Shown: piece after piece, positions 18,801-26,134 of the stretch
How the letters are laid out: the number at the start of each line of letters is the position of its first letter
Position numbering within the stretch: position 1 is the first letter of the stretch
Origin: an uncultured Clostridia bacterium
GTDB lineage: Bacteria; Bacillota; Clostridia; Christensenellales; Pumilibacteraceae
Length of the DNA: 64,000 nucleotides
Assembly: GCA_947175335.1 (NCBI GenBank)
Contig: CAMWMF010000001.1
Span: forward strand, 62,001 to 126,000
Direction of reading: 5' to 3'
Made by a program: the position numbers and the translations under genes
The notes under the pieces: generated by a model
Database searches by the model: none
Told to the model about the DNA's origin: nothing
Seen by the model: the letters and a program-made list of their open reading frames with translations, nothing else

Positions 18801-19682
18801 GACAAAGGCTCGGAGTTTATCGTTACGTTCAGCTTCCGCGTTGCCGACGCGCCCGTCGAGTCGCCGCGACTGGAACAGCTGGAAAATATCCGCGCGCTCG
18901 TAGTCGACGACGACGTAAATACATGTATGAGCGTAAGCAAAATGCTTTCCTCGATAGGTATGCACCCCGACTGGACGACGCTGGGCAAGGAAGCGGTTAT
19001 TCGCACCAAGTTTGCGCTCGAACAAAACGAGCCGTACGGCGCGTACATAATAGACTGGCTTATGCCGGATATGAACGGCATAGAGCTTGTGCGCCGTATC
19101 CGCAAGATAATAGGGGACATGACGCCCATAATCATCCTTACCGCATACGACTGGTCGGATATCGAAAAGGAAGCCAAGGACGCGGGCGTTACCGCATTCT
19201 GCTCCAAACCGCTGTTCCTTTCGGAGCTGCGCAGCGTGCTTGCGGCGCCGTATACGGAGAAAAAGGACGAAGACGCACCTGCCGAGCCCGAGCTGCGTTT
19301 TGACGGCAAAAAGATATTGCTTGTCGAGGATAACGAGCTTAACCAAGAGATTGCGCAGTCAATCTTGGAAATGGCGGGCTTCGTAATAGACACCGCGGAC
19401 GACGGCAGCATTGCCGTTAAAATGATGAAGGAGAAGCCTGCGGGCACGTACGACGTTATTCTTATGGACGTGCAAATGCCTATTATGAACGGCTACGAGG
19501 CGACAAGGGCAATTCGTGCGCTTAAAAGCAAGAAAAAGGCGAATATCCCCATTGTGGCAATGACTGCCAACGCATTCGAGGAGGACAAAAAGGAAGCCTT
19601 GGAGGCGGGCATGAACGGCTATGCCGCAAAGCCTATCGAAATAGACAAGCTGATGCAAACGTTAAAGGATCTCCTGAAATAA
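15897..19682 (+). CDS. BvgS-like hybrid sensor histidine kinase with two SBP3 sensor domains
   Basis: 1261 residues if started at 15897. In order: a transmembrane helix near residues 28-52; two tandem periplasmic-binding (SBP_bac_3) domains at about 60-300 and 305-545; a second transmembrane helix near 554-577; a PAS-like linker; HisKA with NMSHDIRTPMN and phospho-His761; HATPase with DNGIGMS and GTGLGLAITKN; receiver 1 with Asp1053 (IIDWLMPD); receiver 2 with Asp1191 (ILMDVQMP). It should sense an extracellular small molecule and phosphorylate an unlinked partner, as no output regulator is adjacent. ATGs at 15897, 15903 and 15909 are in frame; GGAG at 15899-15902 supports 15909, while the promoter places transcription start at 15897. 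Confidence 0.92.
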   Translation: MEMYMYNVFKYKKSHYGRGAGRMSAVSCSFKARIVMCVAILLILATSLFFAFMGPKAAVAEENGSNNRTYKACVFNFPGYHMKDDQGRLSGYGIEFLNLVSKHSRLNFQYMGYDIDWNWGVVSKKLEDKEFDVVTSVSWDDERAEKFAYSLPIGRKNTVISIRESDTRFNSGDYSTYNGKTFGLLGNNKRAELDEFIRRKGFTPVIKNDYTEDSELAAALKAGEIDAIVTSDLRKATGEKTLEIIGSDDFYAIVRKDAEGLELLKEINYAIGQMDINEGDWKNELYYKYYGPSYSTELAFTSREIEFVNNLLAQEKTITVTALGNNAPYSYTENGKLTGIMPDYFAALMKLIANEVDGVDELPYTFVAPKNESEYNELVKTVDVVIDSLGSEDTVENDAYRGFNTESYMSVRMARVTRNDHKGAIKVIAVSESQGKSLLPAESLKNYTVKDYATGEEAMRAVQDGKVDAAYVYAYSAQLFVNKDSTDSLYYSVLNGMSARFTMRVGKNVDHELITILNKCIKYTPEDTVNELSMKYITYTVGDVSFWQYLEEHPVIIVVVVLVVVVIVFVILALVLRGRWNKKLLHNTEQSNKKMGEQLAIVEALSRDYTNVYAINEKRSTARIIKLEGYVTEGLNKDSAEEYDYATILENYIRSRVHPEDQKELSEALALEKVQEYLREHDNYIGSYRIKDGDEIHHLQYAYLKISDDENGNGGFILAGFRNIDEVIRKEQEQKNVLSEALAQAQYANKAKTTFLNNMSHDIRTPMNAIIGFTSLAASHIDNKEQIKSYLSKIMTSGNHLLSLINDVLDMSRIESGKVKIEEREASLPEIMHDLKTIVQADVKAKQLEFYIDTLDVTNETIICDKLRLNQVLLNILSNAIKYTKPGGMVSVRVTQTAEAADGRATYQFNVKDNGIGMSPEFLKHVFEPFEREQTSTVSGIQGTGLGLAITKNIVDMMNGTIKVESEMDKGSEFIVTFSFRVADAPVESPRLEQLENIRALVVDDDVNTCMSVSKMLSSIGMHPDWTTLGKEAVIRTKFALEQNEPYGAYIIDWLMPDMNGIELVRRIRKIIGDMTPIIILTAYDWSDIEKEAKDAGVTAFCSKPLFLSELRSVLAAPYTEKKDEDAPAEPELRFDGKKILLVEDNELNQEIAQSILEMAGFVIDTADDGSIAVKMMKEKPAGTYDVILMDVQMPIMNGYEATRAIRALKSKKKANIPIVAMTANAFEEDKKEALEAGMNGYAAKPIEIDKLMQTLKDLLK

Positions 19683-19694
19683 GTTGGGTAATAA

Positions 19695-19732
19695 AAGCCC
19701 GTTCTCGAAAAAATCCGAGAGCGGGCTTTTTG
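19695..19732 (+). terminator. rho-independent terminator of the kinase gene
   Basis: AAGCCCGTTCTCG and CGAGAGCGGGCTT pair with one mismatch around an AT-rich loop and are followed by a run of T, 13 bases after the kinase stop. Confidence 0.9.
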
Positions 19733-19779
19733 TATGAAAAATATGCAATTCCGTTATGATACACATGGCATATTATCGT

Positions 19780-19808
19780 TTTACATTACGACCGATTTGC
19801 TGTATAAT
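19780..19808 (+). promoter_or_regulatory. promoter of the malic enzyme gene
   Basis: TTTACA (19780-19785), 17 bp, TATAAT (19803-19808), 45 bases upstream of the start codon. Confidence 0.7.
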
Positions 19809-19852
19809 ATAAATCGAATACAGTGCATTTATCTGTAATGTAGGAGAGAAAA

Positions 19853-21034
19853 ATGAATTATAGGGAACTGTCTTTAAAGAAACACGGCGAGTGGAAGGGT
19901 AAAATCGAAACTGTTTGCCGTGTGCCTGTCGCAAGCCGCGAGGAGCTTTCGGTCGCGTATACGCCGGGTGTTGCCGAGCCGTGCATGGCCATACATAACG
20001 ACGTCGAAAAGTCGTTCGAGCTTACGCGGCGGTGGAATACCGTTCCCGTCATAACGGACGGCACTGCCGTTTTGGGCTTGGGCGATATCGGCCCGGAGGC
20101 GGGTATGCCTGTAATGGAGGGCAAGTGCGCGCTGTTTAAGGCGTTTGGCAACGTGGACGCGTACCCCATTTGTCTCGGCACAAAGGACACCGAGGAGATT
20201 ATAAAAACCGTAAAGATAATGGCGGGCTCGTTCGGCGGAATCAACTTGGAGGATATTTCTGCCCCGCGTTGCTTCGAGATAGAAGCGCGGCTGAAAGCCG
20301 AGCTTGATATTCCCGTATTCCATGACGACCAGCACGGCACTGCCATAGTGGTGGCGGCGGCACTGTTGAACGCGCTCAAAATCACGCGCAAAAAGGTTGA
20401 CGAAATTGCTATCGTAATAAACGGCGCAGGTGCGGCGGGTATCGCCATCGCCAAATTCCTTTTAAAGCTGGGCGCCAAGCATATAACTATGTGCGACCTT
20501 AAAGGCATTATTTGCAAGGGCGTGGATTGGCTCAATCGGGCGCAAAGCGAGGTTGCCGAAGTTACCAATTTGCGGCATATCACGGGCGGGCTTGCCGACG
20601 CCATGAAGGGTGCGGACGTGTTTATCGGCGTTTCCGGCCCGCATTGCGTTACAAAGGATATGGTCAAATCCATGGCGGATAAATCCGTGCTGTTTACTTG
20701 CGCCAATCCCGTTCCCGAAATCGAGCCGCAGGACGCGTCGGACGCGGGCGCGTATATCGTGGGTACAGGCTCGTCCGAATATCCCAACCAAATAAATAAC
20801 GTTTTGGTATTCCCTGGACTGTTCCGCGGCGCGTTGGACGTGCGGGCGACTACCGTCAATACCGAAATGATGATTGCTGCGGCGCAAGCAATAGCCGATT
20901 GCGTATCGGACAAAGAACTTTCGAGGGATTATATTTTGCCGTACGCCTATGACCGCAAAGCCCACGACGATGTAGCCAAAGCCGTAGCGCAAGCGGCAAT
21001 AAAATCGGGCGTTGCAAAAAATACTAAACGCTAA
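19853..21034 (+). CDS. malic enzyme (malate dehydrogenase, oxaloacetate-decarboxylating)
   Basis: 393 residues, the short bacterial form without a phosphotransacetylase tail. YTPGVAEPC carries the catalytic Tyr, MPVMEGKCALFK the catalytic Lys, and FHDDQHGTAIVVAAALLNAL the metal-binding acidic residues; NGAGAAGIAIAKFL is the nucleotide-binding Gly-rich loop. It converts malate to pyruvate and CO2 with reduction of NAD(P). AGGAGAG precedes the ATG. It has its own promoter and stands alone, overlapping the convergent Spo0A-C gene by 11 bp. Confidence 0.95.
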   Translation: MNYRELSLKKHGEWKGKIETVCRVPVASREELSVAYTPGVAEPCMAIHNDVEKSFELTRRWNTVPVITDGTAVLGLGDIGPEAGMPVMEGKCALFKAFGNVDAYPICLGTKDTEEIIKTVKIMAGSFGGINLEDISAPRCFEIEARLKAELDIPVFHDDQHGTAIVVAAALLNALKITRKKVDEIAIVINGAGAAGIAIAKFLLKLGAKHITMCDLKGIICKGVDWLNRAQSEVAEVTNLRHITGGLADAMKGADVFIGVSGPHCVTKDMVKSMADKSVLFTCANPVPEIEPQDASDAGAYIVGTGSSEYPNQINNVLVFPGLFRGALDVRATTVNTEMMIAAAQAIADCVSDKELSRDYILPYAYDRKAHDDVAKAVAQAAIKSGVAKNTKR

Positions 21035-21359
21035 CGCTTACGGACGGCGATACGGTTTTCAGTTTCAGCGCCAGTACGGCAATAACCTTGCCGTTGAATA
21101 AATCGTTTTTACCGAGCGCAAGATAGTCGCGAATATGCTCCGATTGTGAAATAGCATACGAAATATTGCGCGTAATAGCGCGGTGTGTGCACCGGTGATT
21201 TTGAGCTAAGCTCTTGTAAATATCTATCAGCTTAATCGAGTAGTTTTCACTTTTCATTATCGTAGCTTCCAACAGAAAAGTGAATCCGGACAGATGCGGC
21301 GGAACAGAGCAGTCGGAAATGAGTTTTACGGCATGGCTGTATAATGTTTGATTCATCAT
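21024..21359 (-). CDS. stand-alone Spo0A C-terminal-type DNA-binding protein
   Basis: 111 residues. SVPPHLSGFTFLLEAT, LIDIYKSLAQNHRCTHRAITRNISYAIS and the following segment follow the pattern of the Spo0A effector domain (GVPAHIKGY...LYPxIA...VERAIRHAIE). There is no receiver domain, so it cannot be controlled by the usual Asp phosphorylation. In Spo0A this domain binds 0A boxes and activates sporulation genes; here the role may be as a competitor or a regulator with its own targets. GGAG six bases upstream supports the first ATG. The stop overlaps the end of the malic enzyme gene. Confidence 0.7.
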   Translation of the reverse strand: MMNQTLYSHAVKLISDCSVPPHLSGFTFLLEATIMKSENYSIKLIDIYKSLAQNHRCTHRAITRNISYAISQSEHIRDYLALGKNDLFNGKVIAVLALKLKTVSPSVSVSV

Positions 21360-21484
21360 TTGTTTCTCCTCGATTGTATTTACTTATTGTATTTACTTAT
21401 AATATAAAGCAATTAAAAATGATTTTTTCAAAACCACAAAATATCCCAAAATAACACAAAAACACACAAAGCAATTCGTCCTTT

Positions 21485-21547
21485 ATGTATGTACCGTATA
21501 TAAGCGGTTTCAAAAAAGCGCCAAACAAATTTCAGATATATTGTAAA
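21485..21547 (+). pseudogene. decayed 3' end of an ECF sigma factor gene
   Basis: ATGTATGT, then ACCGTATATAAGCGGTTTC and AAAAAAGCGCCAAACAAAT, align closely with the last part of the intact sigma gene at 39281-39335 (encoding MYVGTVYKRFQKSAKQI), but with a four-base deletion that breaks the frame. It lies at the same position relative to the C39-like gene as the intact sigma gene does in the second copy. Confidence 0.75.
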
Positions 21548-21551
21548 AATT

Positions 21552-21584
21552 GGAAAAATTATAGCGCGACACTCTGTATAGATA
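21552..21584 (+). promoter_or_regulatory. candidate ECF-type promoter of C39-like copy 1
   Basis: GGAAAAATT (21552-21560), 14 bases, TGTATAGATA (21575-21584), followed by ATAGAGGT and the start codon. The same arrangement precedes copy 2 and recurs at 23126, 41313 and 50816. It does not resemble a sigma-A promoter. Confidence 0.5.
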
Positions 21585-21599
21585 AATAGAGGTAACATC

Positions 21600-22403
21600 A
21601 TGAACAAAACAAACAGAATAAAAACATTAGTATTATTACTGCTGTGTTTGCCTTTTTGTTGCGGCTGGACGAGCGCGCCAAAGCAAGATAATAGATACGT
21701 CGGTGGCGAGCTGATAGCTACATATGCTTCTTCCGAAACTATTTCGTATGTGTCCAAACAAGTAATCGAGAATATATCCACCGCTAATGACACGCCCGAA
21801 TATTTTGCCGTGAGCGGGATGCAAAACGGGTGCGGCGCTGTTGCAGGTGGTATTATTGTCGGCTTTTACGATAAGTATTACGAAAATCTTATACCCGGTT
21901 GGGTATCGTATTATTCATCTGGTATGTATAAAGGTCAAAACGGAACGTATGTGAAAACACTCCTTTTTGATTTATATGACCGAATGCAAACCAACGTTGT
22001 TGCGGAAGGGGTGTCCGAAAGCGAATTTAAAAACGGATTACAGAGCTATGTAGTCGATCACGGCTATAATCTGCAATACACTTCGCTTGGGACTGGCAAT
22101 AATTTCAATTACAACACATTTAAAACTGCCGTTAGAAATAATGAGCCTGCTGTATTGTTTGTTCGACAGAGTAATCTTTACATATACGTGGCAGACGATA
22201 ATGTTGATAAAGTATATACGTATAGCATAAGCGGAAATCATATAATGGTAGCTTACGGATATTATGAAGTCAAATATACTTTAAGTAACGGCACAAGAAC
22301 GGATAAATATTTACGCGTTGCAACCGGATTGTCCGGTGAAACACAAGCTTTTTACAAAATCGGTTCCTATGTTGACGCAGCTTATAAAGTAACAATAAAT
22401 TAG
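21600..22403 (+). CDS. secreted C39-like cysteine peptidase, copy 1
   Basis: 267 residues with an N-terminal export signal (KTLVLLLLCLPFCCGW). The putative nucleophile is Cys78 in MQNGCGAVAGGIIVGFYDKY, matching the NxCGPxA-type start of C39-like peptidases, with His214 in SGNHIMVAYGYYEVKY as the likely partner. A near-identical paralogue lies at 39400. The presence of a Cys-His pair is seen; proteolytic activity is inferred. Eight bases downstream begins the membrane protein gene, forming a pair. GAGGT precedes the ATG. Confidence 0.7.
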   Translation: MNKTNRIKTLVLLLLCLPFCCGWTSAPKQDNRYVGGELIATYASSETISYVSKQVIENISTANDTPEYFAVSGMQNGCGAVAGGIIVGFYDKYYENLIPGWVSYYSSGMYKGQNGTYVKTLLFDLYDRMQTNVVAEGVSESEFKNGLQSYVVDHGYNLQYTSLGTGNNFNYNTFKTAVRNNEPAVLFVRQSNLYIYVADDNVDKVYTYSISGNHIMVAYGYYEVKYTLSNGTRTDKYLRVATGLSGETQAFYKIGSYVDAAYKVTIN

Positions 22404-22411
22404 AGGTAGTT

Positions 22412-23107
22412 ATGCGCGAAGAAGATAAACTTAACAAAGCAATAAAGCAAGACGGCATCGATACGCCGTCGGACGTTCTCGAAGAGCTTAAACGCCGTTA
22501 TCCGCAATACGTAGAGCAATCGGATAAAAAGCATTCCGCAAGGAAGCGCAAATTTGCGTTTATTTCGGCAATCGCTGCCATAGTTGTTTGTGTGGCGGTT
22601 ATTGTGCCTTGCGCCGTGCTATTGCCCAATAGGAATAACGGTACCGATAACGGCGGAAAAGAAAACATTCGCTATTGCAAGCAGGATGAGTATGAAAAGA
22701 GTGACGTAGAGTATACAATTTTAGAGTATCGTGAAAATAATAACCGTAATTTTTTATATTTTGATTGGTATGAATTAGGTGAGGATTGTACCACATATTG
22801 CTATACAAGTAATGCGGATAATGAGGTGTTATGCTTAGAAGAAGAGATGTTTTTACCGCAATCGAACGAGTTTGTACAATTATCTATAACAAAAGCAAAT
22901 GTGTATTTAAATGCATTCGACCCTAAAATTACAAGTTGTGACAAAGAGCATACGGTTGATAATCATATAGTAAAATGGGTAATTCAAGAAGGAAATGCAA
23001 CGTGCATATTCGAATATAATGGATACAGGTATTTTATTCAAATAAAGAAAGGGCAGGACGAAAACAGACTTTTTGAGTTGGTTGCCGAGCTTTTGGAAAC
23101 AAAATAA
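22412..23107 (+). CDS. single-pass membrane protein, candidate anti-sigma factor, copy 1
   Basis: 231 residues. About 45 charged residues (EEDKLNKAIKQDG...LEELKRRYPQYV) precede one transmembrane helix (FAFISAIAAIVVCVAVIVP, about residues 48-70), followed by an outside domain of about 155 residues with several cysteines. This is the topology of ECF anti-sigma factors, and copy 2 lies in an operon with an ECF sigma gene; no zinc-binding HxxxCxxC motif is present. I do not recognise a named family. The function is inferred from topology and context. Confidence 0.6.
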   Translation: MREEDKLNKAIKQDGIDTPSDVLEELKRRYPQYVEQSDKKHSARKRKFAFISAIAAIVVCVAVIVPCAVLLPNRNNGTDNGGKENIRYCKQDEYEKSDVEYTILEYRENNNRNFLYFDWYELGEDCTTYCYTSNADNEVLCLEEEMFLPQSNEFVQLSITKANVYLNAFDPKITSCDKEHTVDNHIVKWVIQEGNATCIFEYNGYRYFIQIKKGQDENRLFELVAELLETK

Positions 23108-23125
23108 AAAAATTTTCCACAAAAT

Positions 23126-23157
23126 GGAAAAATATTCGACATTATTGTGTTATAATA
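23126..23157 (+). promoter_or_regulatory. ECF-type promoter motif downstream of copy 1
   Basis: GGAAAAATA (23126-23134), TTCGAC, then TGTTATAATA (23148-23157) and ATAGAGC. It matches the motif at 41313 and 50816 closely. It also contains TATAAT, so a sigma-A start is possible. Nothing that codes lies directly downstream. Confidence 0.4.
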
Positions 23158-23213
23158 TATAGAGCTGTCGTGTTAAGCTTGTCATGACGGCTTTATTATA
23201 GAGTGGCCGGAAC

Positions 23214-23288
23214 GAGCGCTGACGTTTATAATAAAAAGTGAGCATTAATTTATTTAAAGTCCACTGTCGGCGCTCCTTCTTGTCACTT
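23214..23288 (+). other. possible structured RNA in the 325-bp gap before mgsA
   Basis: GAGCGCTGAC (23214-23223) can pair with GTCGGCGCTC (23266-23275), using one G-U pair, and AAGTGA (23236-23241) with TCACTT (23283-23288). The two helices interleave, as in an H-type pseudoknot. The stretch has no reading frame and follows the promoter-like motif at 23126. No known RNA family is recognised. Confidence 0.3.
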
Positions 23289-23373
23289 ATATGTTTTAAC
23301 GAGTAATTTCCCGGACGATATTTAAAAATGCGCAGCCGCTTGTGAATGCGATATGCGGATAATTGCGGGGCGC

Positions 23374-23402
23374 TTGATTTTATTGGTTTTTTATGCTACA
23401 AT
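23374..23402 (+). promoter_or_regulatory. promoter of mgsA
   Basis: TTGATT (23374-23379), 17 bp, TACAAT (23397-23402), 31 bases upstream of the start. Confidence 0.65.
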
Positions 23403-23432
23403 ACAATCAAGATTTAAACGCAGGGGAATATT

Positions 23433-23807
23433 ATGAAAGCACAAAAGACTATTGCGCTTATCGCGCACGACAATAAAAAAGCCGAAATGGTTAACTGGGC
23501 GTTGCGCAATAAGGAAACGCTGGCGCGGTTCGATTTGTGCGGTACCGGCACAACCGCCGGACTGGTTGCCGAGGCGACGGGGCTTACCGTAAAAAAATAT
23601 CTGTCCGGCCCGCTCGGCGGCGATCAGCAAATAGGCGCAAAGATTGCCGAAAAGAAAATAGACATAGTTATATTCTTTTGGGATCCGCTGTCCGCTCAGC
23701 CGCACGACCCCGACGTAAAGGCTCTGCTGCGCATAGCCGTTGTGTACGACATACCGATTGCCACAAACAAGGCGACTGCCAACTGCGTTATACATTCCGA
23801 TATATAA
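23433..23807 (+). CDS. mgsA: methylglyoxal synthase
   Basis: 124 residues. The family pattern is clear: [14 protein letters not shown] at the N terminus, [16 protein letters not shown] for phosphate binding, [20 protein letters not shown] with the catalytic Asp, and [22 protein letters not shown] with the conserved His. It converts dihydroxyacetone phosphate to methylglyoxal and phosphate, a bypass that relieves triose-phosphate overload, which makes sense beside a sugar uptake locus. AGGGGAA stands upstream of the ATG. It has its own promoter and terminator. Confidence 0.96.
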   Translation: MKAQKTIALIAHDNKKAEMVNWALRNKETLARFDLCGTGTTAGLVAEATGLTVKKYLSGPLGGDQQIGAKIAEKKIDIVIFFWDPLSAQPHDPDVKALLRIAVVYDIPIATNKATANCVIHSDI

Positions 23808-23822
23808 ATAAATTATAGTTAC

Positions 23823-23862
23823 AGCGGTTTACCGTTCCGTAGAGGTGCGGTAAACCGCTTTT
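23823..23862. terminator. bidirectional terminator between mgsA and the LacI gene
   Basis: AGCGGTTTACCG (23823-23834) and CGGTAAACCGCT (23848-23859) are a perfect 12-bp stem with T tail; the stem includes the stop codon of the convergent LacI gene. Confidence 0.9.
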
Positions 23863-24866
23863 GTATGCACGGATATCGAGCGGGTATAAGTGTACTGCGG
23901 ATGGAGTATTCGCGTTATCAACGCGCAAACGGCCTCCACGCCCAAGCTTTCCTTGTCGCAACCGAACGACGTAATAGACGGCGTATACGAGCTGGACTCG
24001 GCAACGTTATCATGCCCGACGACAAGGCATTGCCGCGGAACGTCTATCTGCATTGTTTGCAGCGTATTGCACACCGACCGTGCTATAAAGTCGTTTGCGC
24101 AGATAAAGCATTCGGGGCGGTGGCGCAGCTTGCACAGCTCGCTCTTTATAGCTACGGTGCTGCCGTAGTCGAATTTGTCGTGGCGAAGTATGTCGTCGCG
24201 CTTGCTGTGCGGAATATTGTCTACTGCCAGCGCCTGTATCATTCCGAAATATCTGTCCTGAAAACTCATGCAGTGCATTATGTCGCCGACAAAGCAAAAC
24301 CGAGTAATGCCGTAGTTTTTGTGCAGCTGTCTTGTGATGCCGAATATGGACTTGATGTCGCTTGTTTTGACTATATCGAAATTGCCCGATATGGGAATAC
24401 TGTACGTAGGTGCAAAGTCGATAAAGCAAATGGGCAGTTTAAGGTTTATCAGCTTGGTAATAAAATCCTTGTCAAACGATTCTATCGCTATAATGCCGTC
24501 GGCGTTCAACGACTTTACATGGCTTGCCAAGCTGTTGAACGTCATTATACCGGAGTTAAAGGTATACTGAAAAAGCTCGTGATGATTTTTGTAGCAGTAG
24601 TTTTCTATGCTGCGTATTATCGGAACGAAAAAACTTATATTGTTTAGCGGCTTGCCCGACAGCAGCAAAATGCGCTTGCTCTTGACGGGCGGCTCGCTGT
24701 ACGTTTTGTCGACGTTTATCGATTTGTAGTTTAGCTCGCGCGCCTTGTCCAAAATAAGGTTGCGCGTATTTTCGGGCACATACTTGCCGTTTAACGCCTT
24801 GGCGACGGTGTTTCGGGATAGGCCTAACTGTTCGGCGATGTCCTTGATTGTAACGGCGGTTCGCAT
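23829..24866 (-). CDS. LacI-family transcriptional regulator of the fructan locus
   Basis: 345 residues. The N-terminal helix-turn-helix is VTIKDIAEQLGLSRNTVAKALNG with the hinge NLILDKARELNYKSI, and the rest is a periplasmic-binding-like effector domain ending in a GHDNVAESSSYTPSITSFGCD signature. It probably represses the divergent sugar operon until a fructose-containing ligand binds. Two TGTGCAAATGCACA-like sites lie in the shared intergenic region. AAAGGGG precedes the start. Confidence 0.92.
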   Translation of the reverse strand: MRTAVTIKDIAEQLGLSRNTVAKALNGKYVPENTRNLILDKARELNYKSINVDKTYSEPPVKSKRILLLSGKPLNNISFFVPIIRSIENYCYKNHHELFQYTFNSGIMTFNSLASHVKSLNADGIIAIESFDKDFITKLINLKLPICFIDFAPTYSIPISGNFDIVKTSDIKSIFGITRQLHKNYGITRFCFVGDIMHCMSFQDRYFGMIQALAVDNIPHSKRDDILRHDKFDYGSTVAIKSELCKLRHRPECFICANDFIARSVCNTLQTMQIDVPRQCLVVGHDNVAESSSYTPSITSFGCDKESLGVEAVCALITRILHPQYTYTRSISVHTKAVYRTSTER

Positions 24867-24897
24867 GATTATTGCCCCTTTATAATGTTATACTTGT

Positions 24898-24926
24898 ATT
24901 ATAATACATTATTAATATAAAAGCAA
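24898..24926 (-). promoter_or_regulatory. promoter of the LacI regulator gene
   Basis: Reverse strand TTGCTT (24926-24921), 17 bp, TATAAT (24903-24898). The upstream operator half begins only about eight bases beyond the -35 box, so autoregulation is plausible. Confidence 0.6.
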
Positions 24927-24933
24927 GTGCATG

Positions 24934-24980
24934 TTGGCATTTGCACAAAATTTTTTGCAATCGTAGTGTGCAAATGCACA
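24934..24980. promoter_or_regulatory. LacI-type operator pair and overlapping promoter
   Basis: TGTGCAAATGCACA (24967-24980) is a palindrome (TGTGCA-AA-TGCACA) of LacI-family type, and GCATTTGCACA (24937-24947) is an inverted partial copy whose centre is about 33 bp, three helical turns, away. TTGCAA (24955-24960), 18 bp, CATAAT (24979-24984) could be a promoter for the + strand operon overlapping the operator; TTGACT at 24994-24999 is an alternative -35. Confidence 0.65.
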
Positions 24981-25066
24981 TAATTCAAAATGGTGATTGA
25001 CTTGCTATATTTATAAGGTTTACATTTAAAGCAAGTATAACGACAATAACAAGGGAAGGTAGTTGT

Positions 25067-26134
25067 ATGGGCGTAGATGAAGTAAAAGAGAATCTTCCGT
25101 CTATCGATGAAATGACCGATGAGGAATATGAGCGTATGTACGACGCCGTCGCCGAGCAAAAGACCGGCGAGGCGGGCGTTTGCACTCAAAGCTTTGTCGA
25201 AAACAAGCCGCTCACCAAAGCCGAGCGGTGGAAGATGAACTTTAAGCGCAGGGGTTGGATATTGCTGTTTATAATCCCCGCGCTTATTTACGTGCTGATT
25301 TTCTGTTACGGGCCTATGTACGGCATACTGATCGCGTTCCAAGACTTTATGCCCGGCGACGAGATTTTAGGCTCCAACACTCTTTGGGTAGGGTGGGAGA
25401 ACTTTCAAACGTTCTTTGCAAACCCCAACTTTAAGGATTACTTTTTCAACACGTTCTTGCTGTGTATATTCGGATTTATAGTCGGCTTCCCGCTTCCGAT
25501 TATCGTAGCGTTGTTGTTGAATTCGCTGCCCAGACCGAAAATCAAAAAGGGCTTGCAAATACTGTACTATGCACCGCACTTTATATCGCTGGTCGTTATG
25601 GTAGGTATGTTAAAGTTCATATTCGGCTCGGACGGACTGCTTGACGCTTTGTCCGTAAAGATGGGCGGGGACGCAAACGGGTTGCAGCTATTCCTAAAAC
25701 CGGGAGCGTTCCGACCACTATTCATATTCTCGGGCAACTGGCAGGACTTCGGTTGGTCGGCTATCATATACATAGCCGCGCTTGCCGGCGTAGACCCCGC
25801 GTTGCACGAGGCTGCCAAGGTGGACGGTGCGTCGAGGTTCAAGCGCATATTCAGCGTCGACCTGCCTGCGATAGCGCCCACCATAATAATGCTTATGATT
25901 CTTTCCGTCGGCAACCTGATGAGCTGCGGCTACGAAAAGGTTTTGCTTATGCAGACGGACGGCAACCTGGAAACGAGTGAAATACTTTCTACATACGTTT
26001 ACAAGTTCGGCTTGATGGGCGGTCAGTACGGCGTAGGTACGGCGGCGGGCTTGTTCAACTCGGTCATAAACGTCGTGTTGCTGATAATAGCCAACACCGT
26101 TTCCAAAAAACTCTCGGGCAACAGTATGTGGTGA
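25067..26134 (+). CDS. sugar ABC transporter permease, LplB-like
   Basis: 355 residues. A 60-residue charged N terminus precedes six predicted membrane helices, starting at GWILLFIIPALIYVLIF. The EAA loop that contacts the ATPase is EAAKVDGASRFKRIFSVDLP. This subgroup (LplB/UgpA-like) pairs with an LplC-type permease, a lipoprotein binding protein and an MsmX-type ATPase, all present in this operon. It should import an oligosaccharide, here probably a fructan fragment. AGGGAAGG lies upstream of the ATG. The next gene overlaps the stop. Confidence 0.93.
   Translation: MGVDEVKENLPSIDEMTDEEYERMYDAVAEQKTGEAGVCTQSFVENKPLTKAERWKMNFKRRGWILLFIIPALIYVLIFCYGPMYGILIAFQDFMPGDEILGSNTLWVGWENFQTFFANPNFKDYFFNTFLLCIFGFIVGFPLPIIVALLLNSLPRPKIKKGLQILYYAPHFISLVVMVGMLKFIFGSDGLLDALSVKMGGDANGLQLFLKPGAFRPLFIFSGNWQDFGWSAIIYIAALAGVDPALHEAAKVDGASRFKRIFSVDLPAIAPTIIMLMILSVGNLMSCGYEKVLLMQTDGNLETSEILSTYVYKFGLMGGQYGVGTAAGLFNSVINVVLLIIANTVSKKLSGNSMW

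Noticed and set aside
18006..19346. Long reverse-strand open frame opposite the hybrid kinase
   Set aside because: It mirrors the GC-rich codon use of the kinase and has no ribosome binding site or recognisable domains. The same holds for 7328-8560, 34594-36081 and 37004-38392.
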